A stretch of DNA of 6,381 bases from JANOBJ01 sp031411575 (GTDB lineage: Bacteria > Pseudomonadota > Gammaproteobacteria > Burkholderiales > Burkholderiaceae_C). A model generated the notes under the pieces. That model was given only the letters and a program-made list of their open reading frames with translations. It ran no database searches and was not told the origin of the DNA. Where the stretch lies: the NCBI GenBank assembly GCA_031411575.1, contig JANOBJ010000219.1:1-6381 (forward strand), written 5' to 3'. Positions 5,584 through 6,381 of the stretch are shown here, piece after piece. The translations under genes and the position numbers were made by a program. Positions within the stretch are counted from its first letter, which is position 1. Each line of letters opens with the position of its first letter.

Positions 5584-6381
5584 CTAGCCCGGCGCGACGG
5601 GCTTGATGCTGCCCGGAACGATTTTTGCGGAATATTCCCGCATCATTTTTTGCACGAACGGGTCGCCGTGGATGATTTCTTCGGCCGCGCGTTGCCGCGC
5701 CGCGCTGGCGGCGGCGTTACGTCGCGCGGGGCTGTCGGTCACCTTGCCCACCTCAACCACGAGGCTGACGGCATGGCCGGCTGTGTTCAGCACGGCCTGC
5801 AGGCGATCGCGCGCATTGCCCTGGTTCAGCGACTCGCGCTCGACCCGCAACAGCCACTGATCGGTGTCGCGCGCCAACAACTGCGATTGCAGCGCCAACT
5901 CGCGCACAAGCGCCGCGATGGCCTCTTGCGCCACCAGCTGGTTCACCGTCTGGTGCCAGAAATCGCCTTCCTCGGTGGGCATCACCTCAGGGGCGGCGGC
6001 GTGTTCACGTGGCTCAGGCTGCTGGCGAACCGGCACTGCCACCACGTCGCCTGTGGTTGCCTGACCCGGTTGGCCAGCTGCGCTGCTGCGCGTCTGCGAA
6101 GTCTGCGGTGGCACCACCACGTGCAGCCGCTGCCCGGGCGGTGGATGGACGGGCGACGGTGCCTGAACAACCGGCTCGCGCGCGGGAAGCGGTGCTACCG
6201 GTGCCACCGGAGCAGCCGGCGGTACAGCCAGAGCAGCCGGAGCCACAGCGGCTGCCGCAGATGCCGCAGCAGGCACAGCGAGCGCAACGGCTCTGGCCGG
6301 CGCTCCGGCTTCATTCAGAGTTTTTTTTTCCAAGGGCGCCGGTGGCGCGCGGGGTGTGCGGTCGGCCGCGCCAGGTTTGAA
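5584..6381 (-). CDS. dnaX: DNA polymerase III subunit tau/gamma, C-terminal part (N-terminus off the window)
   Basis: The 265 residues visible are the C-terminal part of tau, the clamp-loader subunit that also ties two polymerase cores and the DnaB helicase together at the fork. The frame is open to the right edge, so the AAA+ domains I-III lie outside. The first 16 residues are Pro/Ala-rich, then comes LEKKT encoded by the nine-A run, then a long low-complexity Ala/Pro/Val linker to about residue 135 with little conservation expected. From about 141 (FWHQTVNQLV) to the end is the tau-specific domain that binds the polymerase alpha subunit: ALVRELALQSQLLARDTDQW, then VERESLNQ, VTDSPARRNAAA and a final DPFVQKMMREYSAKIVPGSI. 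This matches tau C-termini of Burkholderiales. A TTG at 6333 is not a real start, since the frame continues upstream. Ends at TAG. The next gene downstream is the DUF11 gene, not ybaB as usual. Confidence 0.93.
   Translation of the reverse strand, partial: FKPGAADRTPRAPPAPLEKKTLNEAGAPARAVALAVPAAASAAAAVAPAALAVPPAAPVAPVAPLPAREPVVQAPSPVHPPPGQRLHVVVPPQTSQTRSSAAGQPGQATTGDVVAVPVRQQPEPREHAAAPEVMPTEEGDFWHQTVNQLVAQEAIAALVRELALQSQLLARDTDQWLLRVERESLNQGNARDRLQAVLNTAGHAVSLVVEVGKVTDSPARRNAAASAARQRAAEEIIHGDPFVQKMMREYSAKIVPGSIKPVAPG
6291..6330 (-). promoter_or_regulatory. Probable dnaX slippage/frameshift site producing gamma
   Basis: In the dnaX coding strand a run of nine A (6329-6321), read GAA AAA AAA ACT, includes the slippery heptamer A AAA AAA in the correct register. 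After a -1 shift the reading is AAC TCT GAA TGA (stop at 6313-6311); after a +1 shift it is CTC TGA (stop at 6317-6315). The next 30 bases (6320-6291) can fold: CTCTG with CAGAG outside, GCCGG with CCGGC inside, a four-base loop and a six-base bulge. E. coli dnaX uses A AAA AAG and a hairpin for a -1 shift, and Thermus dnaX uses an A9 run for transcriptional slippage; both make the short gamma form. The position, after the conserved domains and before the tau-specific part, fits that role. Confidence 0.6.

Noticed and set aside
5584..6333. Independent 249-residue Ala/Pro-rich gene starting at TTG 6333
   Set aside because: The frame is open through the right edge, and its last 125 residues are the tau C-terminal domain, so it is the end of dnaX.

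Overview
The window is a GC-rich, tightly packed chromosomal segment in which every supported gene lies on the minus strand, so transcription runs from right to left. The closest protein resemblances (tau C-terminus, YbaB, RecR) are to Burkholderiales betaproteobacteria, most likely Comamonadaceae. This rests on recognised protein sequence; no search was run.

In transcription order: (1) 6381-5584 is the 3' part of dnaX (DNA polymerase III tau/gamma), whose start lies beyond the right edge. It contains a nine-A run, with stops in both shifted frames and a hairpin directly after it, a likely site for making the short gamma form. (2) 5509-3251 encodes a 752-residue exported protein with three DUF11-type repeats. 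It sits between dnaX and ybaB, which are usually neighbours. (3) 3159-2827 is ybaB and 2822-2232 is recR, four bases apart, a classic nucleoid/recombination-repair pair. (4) 2115-1702 encodes a small four-helix MAPEG-family membrane protein. (5) 1582-536 and 539-1 encode a Tat-exported NMT1/SsuA-type substrate-binding protein and its ABC ATPase (C-terminus off the left edge). Their stop and start overlap in ATGA.

The right half is therefore the widespread dnaX-ybaB-recR replication/repair cluster interrupted by one accessory surface-protein gene. The left half is a transporter operon whose permease is not in the window and is expected beyond the left edge. Gaps are all under about 125 bases and hold short inverted repeats and two candidate extended -10 promoters. 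No tRNA, rRNA, CRISPR array, insertion sequence or convincing U-tract terminator was seen.

The most interesting points are the dnaX slippage site, the interrupted dnaX-ybaB linkage, the possible ATT start and abrupt C-terminus of the DUF11 protein, and a hairpin that could mask the ribosome-binding site of the transporter operon.
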